This document shows, in pieces, positions 22,847 through 34,674 of a stretch of DNA of 64,000 nucleotides. The notes beneath the pieces are model-generated. The model worked only from the letters and a program-made list of their open reading frames with translations. It was not told the origin of the DNA and did not search any database. Source of the DNA: Agriotes lineatus (taxonomy: Eukaryota; Arthropoda; Insecta; Coleoptera; Elateridae); assembly GCA_940337035.1 (NCBI GenBank), contig OW679197.1, forward strand, positions 42,972,466-43,036,465, read 5' to 3'. The position numbers were made by a program, and so were the translations under genes. Numbering within the stretch: the first letter of the stretch is position 1; every line of letters starts with the position of its first letter.

Positions 22847-25340
22847 AATATATTGCAGTGGTATTAGGCCCTACGGCTCTGCTCCGATTGCAGTATAATA
22901 TTAAAATTAAATCAAAGCACGGAGTAGGGGTGTTTTATTTAGCCATACTTGAATGAAAAGAAAGAATTTGAATAAGGAACGCAAGGGACAAGGCTCGTTG
23001 TTCACAGGTTGAGATCGACATTTCAAAATTAATTAAATAGGTTTGTGCAGAATTAAATGCGAACCAATAGAATTGATTTGTCACAGAAAGGTTTGCTAAG
23101 TGTATGGTATTATAGCGTAGAATTCAAATAAATAAGCAGGAAACATTTATGAACAACCTTAAATAAGGTACAGGAAGCCAGAATTATCTTATCATATAAA
23201 ATAAAATAAATAAATCTTTATTCAAAAAGCTGAATTGCAAGGACGAAGTTTAGCAGAGCTATTCTTTCACTTCGCCCTTGTAAATACCGTAAAAATTTAC
23301 AAAATAAAATGCAATGCCAGAAAACATTAATTACATATATACATAAATACAATAACAATGTATCACGGAGATACTCGAACGCTACCTGTACACGCTGTGT
23401 CTCAAATAATATTAAAAATAACTTTTCTTTAAATTGTTTGGATGATAAGTTTTTAAACGACTGAGGAATATCATTATAAGTTTTAGCAATGTTGAAAGTG
23501 TAAGCTATTTGGAATATAGACAAATTATAGTGCGGTATTGTAATTAAACCTCTATGCCTTAAGTTCTTATGCACATCAGTCCTGAAAGTAATCTTATTGT
23601 ATAAATAGGGAGGCTGTTGGTCTGATATTATATTATGAAATAATAATGCAATATGGAGATATATTCTGTTTTTCGTATTTAACCATTTTGCATCATATAA
23701 TTTATGAGAAAAGTGATCAAACTTGCGAATGCCGTAGATAAAACGTAAACAGGAATTCTGAACACGCTGTATACGTTGCAATGTCTCACAGTCTAGTCCT
23801 GGCCCATACACCGGAGCACAATAGGTAAACTGATAACACCAATGAATCGCAGAGAATAGTTTTAACTTTCTGATTTAAGTATAATTTATGTGGATATAAA
23901 AGCTTTAAATTATAATATGCTCTTTGAATACATTTGCAAACGTGCTCTTTATATCTGAGTGATTTATCCATAATCAAACCTAAATTTTTGGCACTGTTCA
24001 AAGGGCAAATTATAAGAAAGGAATTGGCAATTGTATGATTAAACTGTAATACCAAGATTAGCAGGGAAAAGCAGACATTTAAAATTTGGCAAGAAAAGCA
24101 CACAGGAGGATATGAAACAAATGTGAAAGGGAAGTGAACTCTTAAAACTAATCAATGCAATCACGCGTGTGAGACAAATTAAGTGATTATAAAACGTGCA
24201 AGTGGCGCAAATAAGACATTAATAATTAAAATGAGCAGACATAATTTTTAGTTTTAGGCAATGTGTAAAAATGTTTATTTGTAAATAATTTTATGTTAAA
24301 AAGTATTGTAACTGACTTTGGTTAATATCCGTTTTGTTTAATTATAGTTATCAATTGTTTCTAACGGATTCTAGGGAGAACAACATGAAAATTAATTAGA
24401 TTGATGCTGTAAAATAGTGCTCCTCTTTAAAATTGAATTTTACAATAAAACACGCTTATTTCAACAAAATAAAGTATCCAGTTTTATTCAGTGCATTACC
24501 CAGTTCGTGTGGTGTTATTTCAACGTATTCCGACACTAAAAATTAGAAAAACCACGAGGGGGCTTTTCCGAGAGCTAGCCAACGAGCCAGCTGAAGGTTT
24601 TGCAGTCTGCGTGCAACCAAAGGGTCCAGTGGAGCTACGAGGTCAGCATTCCAGGGAGTAGGGCAGCTTTGTACGACCGCATACGAGAGGTTTCATCAGA
24701 AGGGGGCCCATAGCAGCGCCACAACATCAATGGCGTCCCAGCGAGCCGATGTTATCGACAAATACCAGGTACTCGGGAAAGCTACGTGCATCATAAAGGA
24801 GACATTACTGAGCAAAATCTTAATATTTCACGGCCACAGAGAAGGTGCTCTTCGCATATCAAGTGGATTCCAAGTTTGAGGTTATGCGAGTAAAAGGACA
24901 CTTTTCCAAAACAATTGTATAAGCTTTGCCGCGTTATTTACTGAAATAAAAATAATTAGCTCCGCCAAGAGCGCGAAAAATTCAAATAGTTACCTTGACG
25001 AATGTTCATAAACTCCATTTGTTAAAAATCAAAACATAACGCAGGCTGCAAAATAAAACCGAACTGTGATAATTTTGACAGCATTACATTTCAGCAATCG
25101 CGCAGTTGAACTAAATTTGTTGCCAGTGGCGCACTCGATAAATTGATTAGGGGAATCCGCCTGGGACCAAGGAGTTTTCTTGCTTTACGAGCTAGCTTTC
25201 AACTATATTTATTTTGCAGACGAATAAAATACAAAAGGGCATACTACCATATTATTTTGATTAAATGAGAAAGAGAATTACATTTTAATCAGTCTCAATT
25301 TTATTTTAATAACATTGCAAACAGTGGCTTATATAATATA
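22847..25340 (+). mobile_element. Diverged LTR-like repeat (copy 4), split by a jockey/CR1-like fragment
   Basis: The start (ATATTGCAGTGGTATTAGGC, then CCGATTGCAGTA) parallels the starts at 44532 (ATACTGCGATGGTATTTAGC and CTGATTGCAGTA) and 11024. Near its end, GAGCTAGC followed by AAAAGGGCATACTACCAT (to about 25235) aligns with GAGCTAGC and AAAAAGGGCAAACTACCAT at the end of the 44532 copy. The middle is interrupted at about 23195-24105 by a minus-strand retrotransposon fragment. Excluding that, about 1.6 kb remains. The GC-rich block at 24550-24800 occupies the same relative place as GC-rich blocks in the other copies. Confidence 0.5.
23195..24105 (-). pseudogene. 3' fragment of a jockey/CR1-like non-LTR reverse transcriptase
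   Basis: Two overlapping minus-strand frames (24103-23786, then 23811-23218), separated by a one-base shift near 23800, form the post-catalytic part of a jockey/CR1-type RT. The motifs are SAKNLGLIMDKSLRYKEHV, then LVLSVYLLCSGV, then TLQRIQRVQNSCLRFIYGIR. The catalytic YADD box is not included, so the copy is 5'-truncated. The 3' end is followed on the minus strand by AATAAA and an A/T-rich tail (TTTATTTATTTTATTTTAT). It lies inside the LTR-like repeat 22847-25340, so it inserted later. Confidence 0.8.
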
Positions 25341-26742
25341 ATTAATTTTAAAAATACCTATTATTATTACAGTAGCCATTGCAATATCTACCACCTCGGC
25401 TTAGTATTTAACTGCCTCTGAAAACTGGTGTTCATATAGTCAAACGCCTGTTACGTTTGTATTAACGATATGAATATACATTTTCTTTGATAAAACTATA
25501 ATTTTGTGCTTAATATCGTGTTCTGTTCATATTCTTTTTACGGTCACCTTCTTGATCTAATGATATTACGAAACATAAAAAGTACTGTACTTTTTTTATA
25601 TATTCCCGATTTACATTATTATTATATAAATTCCACCTTTTCTGCTATCGTTTATTGGTTTCTTTATCTGCCTTGATTTCAGAAGCTAATCAAACAACAT
25701 TTACTAATTGTCTTTCGATTACTCTCATTTATCCTTTCATATTTTTATTGTATTTTGTGTCTAGTTTACTGTGATTAGAAAACAAATCAACAGTAATAAT
25801 TTTTCTTATAAAATATTCTTGATTTTTATCGCACAATCTTTATCTAATAACTTTATTAGTTTCACATTTTCACTCTACCTGTCTTGTCAAAGACTCTTTA
25901 AAATATCATGTGAGTCTTTTCACGACTGCATTTGGCTTACACATCTGAATATTCTGAAACTTGCTTGATTCAAAAAGCTGGTTTATCTTATCCATTGCTG
26001 TTCACCATTATTTCATTCTTGAAGTTTCTCACGTTCTTTCTTGTTTTATAATCTTGTAATGTTATCATCAGGATATATTCGTTGTGTATGATATGTTAGC
26101 GCTATGTATACTGTAATTTCTACTTCTGTCAGTACGTATACACTTTCATTGCTTAGTTCTCTTATCTTTGCTTGGGTGCTATTTCAACTGCTTGACGTAG
26201 TTCCTGTTCTTCTTTTTTAACCACTGCTAATTGTTCCTTGTTTACTGTTTTTAAATTCTTTTTAAAGTGTTCGTTGCCATGCATTTTTCATTTTCCTAGT
26301 TTTTGATTTAGTTATGATCCTGCTGTTTTCAAAAATATGCCTTTGGTTATTTTGTCATATCGATCCTTGGCGCACCGGCTCATTCATAGGAACACTTTAA
26401 ATTTTTACGTATGTGGTGGCATACTATTATTGTGGCCCTCCTGCTATGTTCGACCTGCGCCATCATCGTAAATTTGTAATTACCAGCCAATTTAGTCTGC
26501 CCAGAAATCTGCTATCTATCTATTTAAATATGAAACTTTCCTATAATTAGTGGCAACAGTAGAAGTGGCTGCATTTGTGGCATTCGCCTGTAGCGTGGGT
26601 CGCGTTTGTAATTTAAACCAGTGCTGAACATTTTGTAATATATCTAATGTATTTAATTAATATAACTCTGTTCATGTTTACTGTAGAATTGGCTAGGCAT
26701 AGTACTTTAGTGAGTTCTCGTAAGCTAATGGACTTTCCGGTT
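25341..26742. other. T-rich spacer, no clear feature
   Basis: The plus strand is conspicuously T-rich from 25450 to 26340, so the minus strand is A-rich. That resembles the composition of the A-rich gag region at 34675 read inverted, but no continuous frame is present. GC-richer bits occur at 26365-26470. Confidence 0.35.
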
Positions 26743-26890
26743 TTAATTGTTAATTATAGAAAAGAACCTCACGTCGTCTTCACTGTAGCTATTCGGCCCT
26801 CTGATATCTCCATGTAGCCTGAACGTTTGTTTGGTACGATTTGAAGCCGAAGTTAGTGGCAACCAAACGTTACGAATGATATCTTTATAG
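26743..26890 (-). other. Candidate terminal exon (unidentified)
   Basis: The minus strand is open to a stop at 26743-26745 and encodes VWLPLTSASNRTKQTFRLHG followed by DIRGPNSYSEDDVRFFS, with more balanced composition than the surrounding frames. No family is recognised. The upstream boundary is unclear: several weak acceptors exist and none fits the phase of the candidate exon at 28072-28199. Confidence 0.2.
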
Positions 26891-26988
26891 AATAAGGGTT
26901 TATTATACAAGCTCGGTATATGATAACTATTGATAACCATATACGTATGCATAGAACTATATGGTGTATGTTTGACCTTAAGTTGCAA

Positions 26989-28071
26989 GAAATATTGAAA
27001 TCCATCTTAAATACATACGCTATTCGATATTCACGTAATTACAAATTTTCATTTTTTATTTGAATTTGAGTCCTACTCATTATAAGAAAACCTTTGTAAA
27101 TATAATTTTTATAATTTCTGTACGAAAACTCTACAAGGTTGCTTTTAAAGCGTAGTTTGCACAATAATTAGATTACGGACTTTTTATACGTTCGTTTAAC
27201 AATGCGTACTATTTCTTGCATTTGTATTATAAATTACTATAGGAAACTAGTTTTTCGCATTCTGAATATTTAAACTAATACTTGAGATCAATTTAAGAAT
27301 TAAATTAGAATTAGAGAATACCTAAGTAGTATAATTAATTGTTTCGCTGATGTATCATTAATGTAACTTACTAAAAGCCTTTAAAACTAAATATGTTCAG
27401 CAAAACTTGTATTTGAAAGTTTCAGCCAGTAATGAAATTACCTGTTCTCTAGATTTTTCTAAGGACATTATAGGAGACAGGCTTAAAACATTTACAAACC
27501 TTTCTAGCAAGTGCAGTTTTTTAACTTTCTAATCATTGGGCAAGAGAATGGTTCAGAACTGGGATTACATTTATTTGTTGGCATTTCCTATTTTTGATAG
27601 AAGCTGTTTCTGGATCAAAATGCAGGCGAATTGGAAGCATTTGAAATACACATATGCGTATCTTATACTGTGACAGCGCTCAGCTAATGAGATAATAATT
27701 TATATTTGCGTGAAAGCAACGGCTATGAGTAATTGAAGTAAATATGCAAAACATATTAACAGTTTTTAGGGAAAGACGGAAGAAGTAGTTAGAGAAATGT
27801 GCAAGGCGTAACAATTTATCATTGAACTAAACTGTATTTTAATTCTAGATTCTCTATAAGGTTCAAGTCTTGAGTGCATTTCTGCTCTATTTTTCAACGG
27901 CATCAGATTAGCACTTTAAAAACCAAGCACAAATAGTACGGAATTTCCATTTTGTAGTAAACAAAATTTCGATCTCATGAATCATGACAGACACGAAAAG
28001 CCCATCGTTAAACGAGAATGTTTGATTTCCGATCTTCTTGTTTTTGATTTCAAATCCTTGTTGCTACTCAC
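26989..28071. other. A+T-rich spacer, nothing recognised
   Basis: No ORF or repeat was recognised in this stretch. Confidence 0.4.
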
Positions 28072-28199
28072 CCTTCCAAACCACTTGGAAATGAAATTAA
28101 AAAATTCAAAAAGTTTTTGCTTTGGAATTTCAAGAGAGGAATTGTCACTAACTAGTACTGCTTCCAGCGCGCAATTAAAATGATGCGATATAAGTACAT
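28072..28199 (-). other. Candidate internal exon (unidentified)
   Basis: On the minus strand a pyrimidine-rich acceptor (CCGATTTTTCCAG) ends just before 28199, and a consensus donor, GTGAGT, begins right after 28072. The 128 bp between them hold one open frame. It starts in phase 2 and ends on a codon boundary, encoding VLISHHFNCALEAVLVSDNS then SLEIPKQKLFEFFNFISKWF. The combination of both splice signals with an open frame is unusual for this window. The protein family is not recognised, and transcript evidence would decide. Confidence 0.35.
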
Positions 28200-30395
28200 C
28201 TGGAAAAATCGGTAGCAATGGAAATGTTTACTAACGGACAATCTCTGACCTCGCGACAAAAACCACATCCTGTGTACATAAATCATGAGAATCACGAGTT
28301 CCTGACTATTGTATGCCACTCGAATTATAGGTATGAAAGGCACATGCTGGTTTCCCTGTAATTAAATGCGCCCGTACCTTAATAATTTCTCATTTGTATA
28401 CGTTATTCCTAGAATTATTATACATTATGTATGTGGTACTGTCCCCGACAGAACTCTGTCATTTGCATTCCTACCCACATAAGCTGCTACTTCGAGAACA
28501 CGTAAAAATGGCACGTTATTGCTTGCATACTATAATAAAAATGATATTAAAATTCATAATAACCACAACTGCAGAACAAGAATTTTTTTCTTATTTAATA
28601 TGAGGGATATTCATGCAATTTTGGCAACTGTACCTATTTTATTGCTAGACCGATATACCCAAGTCTACCGAGCGAGTTTAAGAGAAAAAAAGTGACAAAA
28701 CGTTTGAACTATCCTGCGGGCTGCTTTTTTAGCTTTGCCTGGCCTTAATCGTCTGTGGAAAGGGGAAAGCATAATCAATTTAATTGGAGGCGTAAGTGTT
28801 GCAAGCACGAAGCCGTAATAGTTTCTATAAAAGTGCCAACTAGAATTAAGCTATGATGAATCCTTCCAAGCTAAACAGTTAATTTGAGATATTAGTACCA
28901 ATAAAAATACAAATGCAGAGACGTTTACACATTTTAAATGGAATAGCACAACATTTTTATTTTTAAATCCATATTAAACTGTTAGAACAATAATGTCTAC
29001 CTGAAAAACAACGTCCTTGTTGATCATAAAAGAAAAGTAATTACATCGCAATATATCAGCATTAGACACGATGTATTCCAAATTCTAAGGAAGTTCCTTG
29101 AGTCTACACAAGTTTCACCTAGCACTTAACCTTCTGTGTATGATCTAACGAATACACAAAGAGACCGTAAAATCAAATTATGCATCAAATTGTATTGAAT
29201 TTCCATGGATATAATCAAATTCAAGTTGTAATTTTGCACTATTGCAATTTCAGTGACAGTTTGCAAATGCATCCGGGAACTCAAAAAATCAGTGCACTAG
29301 AAATAGTTTAAGTGAAAATAGGCAGTAATTTGACTTATTGTAAATATTACTCTGCAATTATTTACTGTAAGAACAACGTTTATTCCTTATTTGCTTATTG
29401 CATAGGAGAATGGGTAATCAATATTACAAATATCTACTCAGATTTAATATAGTTTTTAGATATTAGTATCAACCAAGAGAATTAATATTAAATTATCAGC
29501 TGTAAAACTGAGAAATTTGTTGGCACATACAAAACAAAATATAAGTCCCGTTATATATGGGTCAGTAACTTCGCTAATACAACCAAGCATCCGAGATAAG
29601 CAAGAGCCATTAATCGTACCTGGATTGGAAGAATATGTAAATGAAGAAAAAAAAAGAAAAATCAAGGCAGTCTAAATGCTGATTTAATACAGATCCTGAT
29701 AAAGGTTCGATCGTAAAATTACAGTAGCTAATAGACGTTTATAGTAATGCGTACATATACATAGGTCTACAAACGAAAAGAAAACAAAAACCTTTACTCT
29801 AAATATATCATACGATTGTAGCCAGAAATATATTCCAGGTACTGTTTAAGTGCAACAGCAATCTAAAATGAATTAGTATGTATGAAAATATAATAAATTC
29901 AGGTACTGCCGTTGTTAAAGACAAAAACACAGGTGAATAATTAATCTTCTAGAATGTTAAGAATAGCCCATGGAACATACAACAACCTACTTTTGGATTT
30001 TGAACCTTTGGGTAAAGCGTGAGCCAAGAGCGATGTTTTTTGTGTAATCAAATTATTCTGCTTCATAAACCAGTCTTTAGAGGAGAGCGACGTTAATTGT
30101 ATGGAAACGTCGAATGACTCAGTATTATAAAAATAGATTACTAAATCCTATTGACATACAGTTAATCAGATACTTCACAGAAAAATATAAATTACTAGTT
30201 ATAGTTTCTTTAGCCCACTTCTTTATGTACTATATATCTGTAGTTGTTAATTGAGTTCGTAGAATAAATCGATTAAAAGTAAATTGCTGTTTTAATCTAA
30301 CTCATGATAGTAAATGTAGCAGGGATGATTTCAAAAGCTTTAAAACAATAGCTATTTATGCAACAAGTGCTAAAAGTTGAGGTTTATGCACGAGT
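28200..30395. other. A+T-rich spacer, nothing recognised
   Basis: Only chance-like ORFs are present (28394-28603 plus, 29456-29665 minus). No similarity to other parts of the window was noticed. It is the longest stretch without a repeat signature and is probably old unique intergenic or intronic DNA. Confidence 0.4.
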
Positions 30396-30398
30396 TAC

Positions 30399-30845
30399 AT
30401 ACAATATTTTTTCTACGACCTTAAATTTACTGTTATTAATCCATAAATGTCGATTTAACAAAGGTTTGCATCTACAACAGTTATAAGTTATGTCATAATC
30501 AACAGTAGGCCTTGACGCGCAGGTGAATGTTTGTGGAGCCAGTACTGTCAAAGTCAGTTATCAAAGGTAATTATTAATACTACACATCTGACTGTATTCA
30601 TTACATAACGCTTGAATTGTTTAAAAAACACTTTACCTCTAATGCAAGAAGTAACTAGAATAACTTTACAACTTCACTTCCAGTTCGAAATTGTGGTTTA
30701 TAACCTCAGTTCACTTTATACCACACATGCGCTAAAAGTAAACAGCTGATCTCTTTAAACACGATAAATTTTAAAACGTCACTTTTAGTGAAACAACGTA
30801 GTGCTAAAAGGCCTACTTTTAGTGGTGGTCGTAGAAAAAATATAT
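30399..30845. repeat. Possible TIR element, about 20-bp inverted ends
   Basis: ATATTTTTTCTACGACC near 30401 is mirrored by GGTCGTAGAAAAAATAT near 30829. Motifs of the type CTAAAAGT/ACTTTTAG recur in both orientations inside (near 30366, 30731, 30783, 30808, 30822). The inner sequence is non-coding. A MITE of unknown family is the simplest reading; clear target duplications were not found. Confidence 0.45.
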
Positions 30846-31265
30846 TATATCTAAATCTATAAATCTATTCAAATTCATCATAGCTTTACTTCAAACAGTT
30901 ATACTGGTGAACATGTGTACTATGGCCGGAACGCGTTGATAATAGAGGAAATTGAAGCCCATACAATTAGAATAGTAAGTAATGATAATAATGTCCTTCG
31001 ATAAAGCAGCTTATACAATTTAAAAAGGTTAAAAAAAATATTTCCATTCAATTATAAGACATTGTCCTCAGTGGTAGACATACAGACACATCAAATTAGA
31101 CGACAAAGGTAATACAAGTGTCTGATCAGAATGTAAATAACCATTTTTGTGAACCCTCAGCAACAGAAAGTTTCAGATGTTAATTTAATTAAAATGTCTC
31201 TATTTTAATCTAAATTCACTGGGAATATTTCAGTCACAACTATTAACAAATAAAGTGTACATAAA

Positions 31266-33061
31266 TGCATATACACTGTAATGGTTTATTGTCCACAGCA
31301 ATTCTGATTGCCTAGTAAACAGAACGAATAAGGTCAACAAGAGCACAGAGTCAAATATTTATGTATATTTTATTTATTGAAAGATACTCAGTATTTTACA
31401 TTAACAAATGCACTTGATGTGAGCAGCAGTAACTAATAATTGGAGGGATAAAAGTTAGCATGAGATAAGGCAGATTTCAGAGTTTCAGATATGATAAATG
31501 TTCGGAAGAGCCAATGCCAATTTGTAACTGACGGATTTGAGCTTAGTAACCTTAAACATAATGTGAATAAAATGATACAGAAGGATTTGTTAAGTACAGA
31601 AATTATATGAGCGTTATGTATTAACAGTTAGTAAGCCAGCAAACGGCAAATTAACAGAAACGTAAACGAAACAGTGCTAGCAAAATAATAATTGCAATAG
31701 AACAATGGAAAAATGTAAGGCAACCGATCGAAAGACAATTAGTGAGACGCTAAAGAAACTCAAGTGTATCAGTGCATTATAAACCAAGGTGATTTAAAAG
31801 CAGAGCAAAGTGTAGTGACATTTATTTCAAGAAGAAGACAATTTTAGTAGTTAGGCAAAGACATGACATCAAAACTGTAGTCCAAAAGTTCAAACATGTA
31901 ATAAAACCTAACTTCTTTCAAACATATGAAATTTTAGTTACCAAGTTATGAGACAGTCAATTGTCAATAGGAAATCAAACAAACTTAAATTTTACATTTT
32001 GGGGGCAAATTGAGCTTCTCATTGATTGTATAAAATTGTGAATAAAAACTCTTTTGTGAAGCCAATTTATGTGTAGTTATTCACCAAGTTGCCACGCATC
32101 TGTGGGTGTAATTTTGCCAAGTGTTGGAGTGCCCAAGATTTAGGCCAGCAAGTTTCCACTTGATGCGTCATTGAGTGTGACCCAAATTCAGGGACGATTT
32201 TGAGGCAGTTCCAGACATCGAAAGGCAGATCTTTTTGTGCTACATGGAGAGGAGGCCTACAGCTATCCCCGGGTAGAAGAATTAGAACCAGCAAACCATT
32301 TCCAAGAGAGTAACGTGGCGTCCTTCCGGTGTGTCAACCAACAGCGGAGTACCTCTTCAAAAAGTAAGATTCCATAAAAATTAGGGGCAGCAGCCTCATA
32401 CAAATTGAGGTTCGTCAAGAATAGACCTTTACCTAGAAGTTCAACGGGTTTCCAGAATCCCAGATCCATCTAGCTTCGAATAATTTAGATAACATCTCTA
32501 GAAAAGGCGAGTTGACGCGGAATTTGCATTTTCGGCCGGAAATTGAACAAAAGCGAATCACGCGTGGGTTTACGTCACACAAGATACAAAACCAGGTTAG
32601 CCGTTGCTACGTCATAGAATTAATCGTATTTACCTGATGCCTTCTTGCCATTTTGGTGTTTAAAATTAAATGTTGCGCTATTTTGGTACTGACGGATCAT
32701 CTTGTTTACGGAACTAAATTTAGAGGTTATTTAAACGTTAGTTGGGAAGAGTGCATTTTTCCTAATATCAGAAAGTAATTGTCACACAACAAATTAGTTG
32801 TCATACAAATGTTTCTACTTATTTTATGAACCGACCCTCTGAGTTAAAAATTGTTTCATGTGCACCGGAGCTAAGCCCTAATTTATTGCAAATAAATAAA
32901 ATAAGGAAAGAGTAATAAACCATTTATTTTTGGTAATAAATATTACCTTCTTTTAATTTGCCCTGAGTTGGACAGGAAATTCTCAATTGAAACTTAACAA
33001 TTTATAAAGTGTAGTATCCATTGCTAATAATTAGAAATTTTATATATTGTTATGGTTTGCA
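31266..33061 (+). mobile_element. Long LTR-like repeat, copy 3 (likely 5' LTR of the Gypsy-like element)
   Basis: It begins TGCATATACACTGTAATGG and probably ends TATGGTTTGCA, giving TG...CA termini and about 1.8 kb. It matches copy 1 throughout. It is in the same orientation as, and upstream of, a gag-protease-RT reading at 34675-37942, which suggests that it is the 5' LTR. A primer-binding site immediately downstream is not obvious, so the link rests on position and orientation. The minus-strand ORFs inside (32067-32469) are not genes. Confidence 0.6.
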
Positions 33062-33449
33062 AAAGGTAGTTTTAAAATATGGATGATAGAAGTGATAAAT
33101 TTGGAAGGTTAATTATAATCAAATTCTAAAGGGTTTAATAAAGATTGGGTGTAAAGTTCAATAAGAATGATAAAATTAATTAAGACAATGTGTAAGGTAA
33201 TTTGAGGTATAAATAGCAATTGAGTATTTAAATTTTGATGGTCGCAGTTAATTTTAATAAGTTTCAAGCCAAGGTTACAATTGACAAATGTATTTGTTAT
33301 AATAATAAGAATTGATAGCATGTAATAATAGGATATTTAAAATGTATGGGATGGGCAATGACGCCGACAACGTGGAGCAAATTGTAATTGTGATTGTTAA
33401 TAAGTTTTCAAGTTATATTTTTGGGAGAAGTAATAGAGAGGTTTGATTA

Positions 33450-34401
33450 CAGTGGCTATATAAGGACAGTGTGGTCAATTTTAAAAAAGGCAGCCATTAA
33501 GAGTCGTCTCTACAAGAACCAGCCACGCCCTTAGGTATTGTTCTGTGCACGGCCTGGTAAATTGTAAGACAAACGTCACCCTGCTAAATTGTGACATAAA
33601 CGTCATTTTATACGGACTGGACATATGTGAAATTCGGAGATGCTTTACAGAGCGCTGTATATCCACGATCGCGAAAATTTGTGCCATACTTATGAGGTGG
33701 TCAAAAAATGTGCAGTGTAGCATTAATTTTACAAGAATGTCAATAATATTACTGAAACAGAATTAAACGGCAAGAGACGATGTGAAACGTAAGGAATCGC
33801 TGCCAGCGATTAAAAATCCTCGTTAACGAGCAACCTAATATTGGAATATAAGTCAAGGTGTCCTTTTTTATCTTCGTTATTGTGTTTTTGTACATAGAAA
33901 ACGAAAATTGACAACATTTTGCGTTGATCGACACAGAGATTACTTACAAAAACTCAACAAAAAATTTTTTTTATATTCATAATCAAACCGTTGTATTTAT
34001 TCTACCAGTTAATGTAGAGGAATAGAATATTCAGTGGTACGTAGCCCATAAATTCTCTTTAATTTGATGCAATAATCTTTGGCATTAAGACATTTATATA
34101 GTTTATTATAGCTTTTGATTTGGACTAATGCGCAATTTTCGCAAAAAGCATTTTACTTTAACTCGTTGACATTTACTTATACAAACGAAAATTCGGCATT
34201 CGCTTACACAGAACACTGTAGAATTTTATGAGGATTATTTCATTCCACTTCATATTGGGGCTACTTTCAATAATAAAGGACTTAGAAGCAAGTTTGTGTG
34301 ACTATGTGTGATTTCGTCAAACAACTTTTAATGGCGGATTTTAAAACAACCAATCAGAAACAGGACCAAAATTGACCACACTGTCCTTATATAGCCACAG
34401 T
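33450..34401. mobile_element. 0.95-kb TIR transposon with 11-bp flanking direct repeats
   Basis: The ends CAGTGGCTATATAAGGACAG + TGTGGTCAATTTT and AAAATTGACCACACTGTCCT + TATATAGCCACAG are inverted copies of about 33 bp, nearly perfect. AGGTTTGATTA occurs on both outer sides (33439-33449 and 34402-34412), consistent with an 11-bp target-site duplication. That length is within the range of Mutator-like elements, but no transposase is encoded, so the superfamily is open. It is inserted in the leader between the LTR (31266-33061) and the gag gene. Confidence 0.75.
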
Positions 34402-34674
34402 AGGTTTGATTATAATTGATGAATCAAGTTTGTGGTTTTGTTTATTAATAATTGGAAATTAAGAGAGAGAATTTCGAAATGCAATCATCATTTAAAAAAC
34501 GTATCATAATTGAGTTCTTTAGATACTAATAAAGTAACAGAAAAGGACAATCAATAAGAATAATTAAAGCATCATATAAAGGTTTAATTTGTGAATAAAA
34601 TACAAAGATTTACAATTAATTGCATATAAAGGTTTTAATCAAAGTAAATACATTTGAAAATTTAAATTAAAATA

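Noticed and set aside
32067..32469. Minus-strand ORFs of 75 and 68 codons
   Set aside because: They lie in the LTR-like repeat, and the related copy at 11024 does not keep the frames.
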